Positions 4,268 to 6,869 of a stretch of DNA of 6,869 bases are shown in pieces. The DNA lies in contig JAKART010000119.1 in the NCBI GenBank assembly GCA_021819255.1, positions 1-6,869 of the forward strand. The letters are read 5' to 3'. The DNA is from Acidobacteriota bacterium (GTDB taxonomy: Bacteria; Acidobacteriota; Terriglobia; Terriglobales; Acidobacteriaceae). The notes under the pieces are model-generated. The model searched no databases. It saw only the letters and a list, made by a program, of their open reading frames with translations, and was not told the DNA's origin. Each line of letters starts with the position of its first letter. Position 1 is the first letter of the stretch. Position numbers and translations under genes: made by a program.

Positions 4268-6869
4268 TGCGCACCCTCCGGAGCTGCGGTAAACAGCCGA
4301 GCCCGCTTGTCTCCCTGAATTTTGAGGCGCAGATTATCCATGAACAGATAGATCACCGGGGTGGTGAACAGGGTCAGCGCCTGGCTTACGATGAGTCCGC
4401 CAATGATCGAGATCCCCAGCGGCCGCCGCAGCTCTGAACCCATGCCTGTTCCCAGCGCCAGCGGCACGGCGCCGAACATCGCCGCCATGGTGGTCATCAG
4501 AATCGGCCGGAAGCGGAGGAGGGAGGCCTCAAAGATGGCGTCGCGGGTGTTCTTGCCCTCCACGCGCTCGGCATGGAGCGCAAAGTCGATCATCATGATG
4601 GCATTCTTTTTGACGATGCCGATGAGCAGGATGATGCCGATGATTGACATGACGTCCAACTCGGTGTGGGTGATGCGCAAGGCCAGCATGGCCCCCAGGC
4701 TTGCCGGAGGCAGCGTGGAGAGGATGGTGATGGGGTGCACGAGGCTCTCATACAGAATGCCGAGCACAATGTACACCGCCAGCACCGCGGCTAGCACCAG
4801 GTAGGGTTCGGTCCTGAGCGACTGCTTGTACGCCTCCAGCGTTCCTGCATACTCGCCATGGACGGTATCCGGCACGTCCAGGCTGTCTTCGATCTGATTG
4901 ATCTCATCGGTAGCCTGGCTGAGCGAGACGCCGGGGGCGAGGTTGAAGCTGATGGTCACCGACGGAAACAGCCCAGTGTGGTTGACCTGCAGCGGAGTGG
5001 TGGAGGGCGCGTAGCTCATCACGGAGTCAAGAGGGACGGCCAGGCCTCCCTGGGTTGGAATGAGGTAGGTCTTCTTCAGGTCGTCCGGCGACTGCCAGTA
5101 CTTGGGCGCCACCTCCATCACGACGTAGTACTGGTTCAGTTCGGTATCGATGACGGATACTTCGGCCTGCCCGAAGGCGTCATACAGGGTTTGATCCATC
5201 AGGCTCGGGGTGATTCCCAGCCGCTCGGCAGTAGGTCGATCATAAGTGAGCAGGGCTTGCAGACCTTTGTCCTGCAGATCCGTGTTGACATCACTGAATC
5301 CCGGAGCTTTGCGCATCCGATCCAGCAACTCCGGGCCATACTTCTGCAGCTCAGCCATCGTCTCGGCACTCAGGGTGTACTGGTACAGGGCGGCCGTCAT
5401 GCGTCCGCCGATGCGGATGTCCTGCACCGCCTGTAGATAGGTGGCTGCTCCCGGCACCTTGGCTAGTTGAGGGCGCAGACGGTCGATGATCTGGGCGGCG
5501 CTCGCGTTGCGTTGGCTCAACGGCTTGAGCGCAATGAACGTGAAGGCCCCGTTGGTGGCGCCAAAGCCTCCCGTGAACGCCATGGCGTTCTGTACGCCCG
5601 GGTCGTGGCTGATGATCAGGTTGGCCGCATGCACGGCCTTGCTCATGGCATAAAACGAGAGGTCCTGCGGTCCCTGCATCTGACCCATCAAGATGCCTGT
5701 ATCCTGCTGCGGGAAGAATCCGGTGGGGGCCTTGCGGACCATATAGACGTTCAGCACCAAAACCGCGACGAAGATTGCCAGCATCAGCGCGGGATGATCG
5801 AGCACCCACGGGAGCGACCTTCGGTAACCTTCCAGCAGGCCCTTGAAGAACTTTTCGCTGGCCTTGTAGATCCGGCCATGCTTCAGCTCCTCCTCCGGGC
5901 GCATCACCCGAGAGCACATCATCGGGGTGGTGGTCAGCGAGATCACCATAGAGACCAGGATGGCTGTGGAGAGAGTGATGGCGAACTCGCGGAACAGCCG
6001 GCCCAGGATGCCGCCCATCAGCAGAATGGGGATAAACACGGCAATCAGCGAGACGCTGATGGAGAAGACGGTGAAGCCGATCTCTTCGGCGCCTTTGAGC
6101 GCAGCCTTCACCGGAGTCATTCCGGCCTCCACATGACGGGCGATGTTTTCCATCACCACAATGGCATCGTCCACGACAAAGCCGCTGGCAATGGCCAGCG
6201 CCATCAGAGACAGGTTGTCCAGGGAGAAGCCGCAAAGGTACATCACCGAGCAGGTGCCGATCAGCGATACGGGAACCGCGACGGCGGGGACAAACGTGGC
6301 CGGAATGCTGCGCAGAAAGACGAAAACCACCAGGATGACCAGCAGCACCGAGATGATCAGGGTGATCTCGATGTCATGCACGGAGGCTCGAATGGTCTGC
6401 GTGTGGTCGAGGATGGTGAAGATGTGCTCGCCCCGTGGTATCGAGGCCTGCAGGGATGGAAGCGCCGCCTTGATCGCATCGACGGTCGTGATGACATTCA
6501 CGCCCGGCTGCTTGTAGATGATCAGGTTGACCGAGGGTCCGCCATTCAGATAGCCGGCCTGGCGGATCGACTGCTGGGAGTCGACTACATCGGCGATATC
6601 CTCCAGCCGCACGGCCCCGCCGTTATGGTAGCCGACGATCAACGGGCGGTAGAGCGACGCCATGGAGATCTGATCGTTGGTGATGATGTCGGCGGTGTGG
6701 TCGCCACTGGAGATCTGCCCCACGGCCATATCGGCGTTCTGCCCGCCGAGAACCGCCTGAACGTTCGACAGGTTGATGCCGTAGCTGTTCATCAGCGTCG
6801 GATTGAGTTCGACGCGCACCGCCGGCAACGAGGCTCCCACCACACGCACATATCCGACGCCATAGATCT
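4264..6869 (-). CDS. MdtC-like RND multidrug efflux permease (HAE1 type), 5' end outside the window
   Basis: This is the proton-driven inner-membrane pump of a tripartite efflux complex. The frame is open to the right edge, where it reads GVGYVRV before a possible but unlikely GTG at 6849. By comparison with E. coli MdtC (about 1,025 residues), some 170 residues, including TM1, are missing. Counting from that GTG (861 residues), TM2 lies at about 161-180. TM4 carries the proton-relay pair Asp227-Asp228 in GFVVDDAIVVMENI. TM5-TM7 follow, then the second large periplasmic region (about 371-680) and TM8-TM12 (about 683-835). Lys748 in GIVKKNAIMMIDFA matches the essential TM10 lysine of AcrB (Lys940). 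The pattern YLCGFSLDNLSLMAL and the segment LRFRPILMTTMAA are close, from memory, to MdtB/MdtC rather than heavy-metal CusA types. The stop overlaps the next start as ATGA. The adaptor and perhaps a partner RND gene should lie upstream. The substrate cannot be read from the sequence. Confidence 0.97.
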   Translation of the reverse strand, partial: IYGVGYVRVVGASLPAVRVELNPTLMNSYGINLSNVQAVLGGQNADMAVGQISSGDHTADIITNDQISMASLYRPLIVGYHNGGAVRLEDIADVVDSQQSIRQAGYLNGGPSVNLIIYKQPGVNVITTVDAIKAALPSLQASIPRGEHIFTILDHTQTIRASVHDIEITLIISVLLVILVVFVFLRSIPATFVPAVAVPVSLIGTCSVMYLCGFSLDNLSLMALAIASGFVVDDAIVVMENIARHVEAGMTPVKAALKGAEEIGFTVFSISVSLIAVFIPILLMGGILGRLFREFAITLSTAILVSMVISLTTTPMMCSRVMRPEEELKHGRIYKASEKFFKGLLEGYRRSLPWVLDHPALMLAIFVAVLVLNVYMVRKAPTGFFPQQDTGILMGQMQGPQDLSFYAMSKAVHAANLIISHDPGVQNAMAFTGGFGATNGAFTFIALKPLSQRNASAAQIIDRLRPQLAKVPGAATYLQAVQDIRIGGRMTAALYQYTLSAETMAELQKYGPELLDRMRKAPGFSDVNTDLQDKGLQALLTYDRPTAERLGITPSLMDQTLYDAFGQAEVSVIDTELNQYYVVMEVAPKYWQSPDDLKKTYLIPTQGGLAVPLDSVMSYAPSTTPLQVNHTGLFPSVTISFNLAPGVSLSQATDEINQIEDSLDVPDTVHGEYAGTLEAYKQSLRTEPYLVLAAVLAVYIVLGILYESLVHPITILSTLPPASLGAMLALRITHTELDVMSIIGIILLIGIVKKNAIMMIDFALHAERVEGKNTRDAIFEASLLRFRPILMTTMAAMFGAVPLALGTGMGSELRRPLGISIIGGLIVSQALTLFTTPVIYLFMDNLRLKIQGDKRARLFTAAPEGAQ
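4274..4279 (-). promoter_or_regulatory. Ribosome binding site of the outer-membrane factor gene
   Basis: The minus strand reads GGAGGG six bases before ATG 4267. It lies inside the last codons of the RND gene. With the ATGA stop-start overlap (4264-4267) it fixes the start of the outer-membrane factor and indicates coupled translation. Confidence 0.75.

Noticed and set aside
3245..4318. A 357-codon open frame on the plus strand
   Set aside because: It lies antisense to the outer-membrane factor gene, whose translation is a clear family match. The plus-strand protein has no recognisable domain and results from the high G+C content.
5351..6235. A 294-codon open frame on the minus strand in a second frame
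   Set aside because: It overlaps the RND gene in another frame. Its product is Arg/Gly/Pro/His-rich without membrane segments, typical of a shadow frame.
1..6869. CRISPR array, tRNA or rRNA genes, integrase or transposase genes
   Set aside because: I saw no regularly spaced repeats, no recognisable tRNA or rRNA sequence, and no open frame with integrase or transposase motifs.

Overview
The window (about 60% G+C) looks like an ordinary stretch of a Gram-negative chromosome. Every gene I can support lies on the minus strand, so transcription runs from right to left. Three things suggest an acidobacterium (Terriglobia/Acidobacteriaceae), but this is inference without a database search: an MdtC-like RND pump followed by a NodT/OprM-type outer-membrane lipoprotein, a short stand-alone receiver protein with a Phe-Ser-Gly-Gln / Ala-Lys-Pro-Ile-His-Pro signature, and a Tat-exported GH79-like protein.

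Right part (2621-6869): the last two genes of a tripartite efflux operon. The inner-membrane RND transporter is cut by the right window edge and lacks roughly its first 170 residues. Its stop codon overlaps the start of the outer-membrane factor gene (ATGA), and a GGAGGG ribosome site lies inside the RND gene end. The periplasmic adaptor, and perhaps a second RND subunit, would be expected beyond position 6869. The proteins would form an inner membrane-periplasm-outer membrane conduit driven by protons.

Middle (1862-2620): a 309-base gap with two GC-rich stem-loops, then a candidate extended -10 promoter and a 149-residue single-domain response regulator with all phosphorylation residues intact. 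No kinase or output domain is in the window.

Left part (1-1861): a gap with a 10-bp inverted repeat and a weak promoter candidate, then an unrecognised three-TM membrane protein with a long Pro/Ala/Ser-rich tail, then a probable terminator. The next gap holds a 116-bp near-symmetric palindrome with perfect 17-bp ends bounded by TA, which looks like a small MITE-type element or a large hairpin. Last comes the start of a Tat-signal GH79-like gene. An in-frame TAG interrupts it exactly where the family-like sequence appears to continue to the window edge.

I do not see a clearly new multi-gene system. The items most worth following are the palindromic element, the in-frame stop in the GH79-like gene, the three-TM/proline-tail protein, and the 64-residue leader before the lipobox of the outer-membrane factor.
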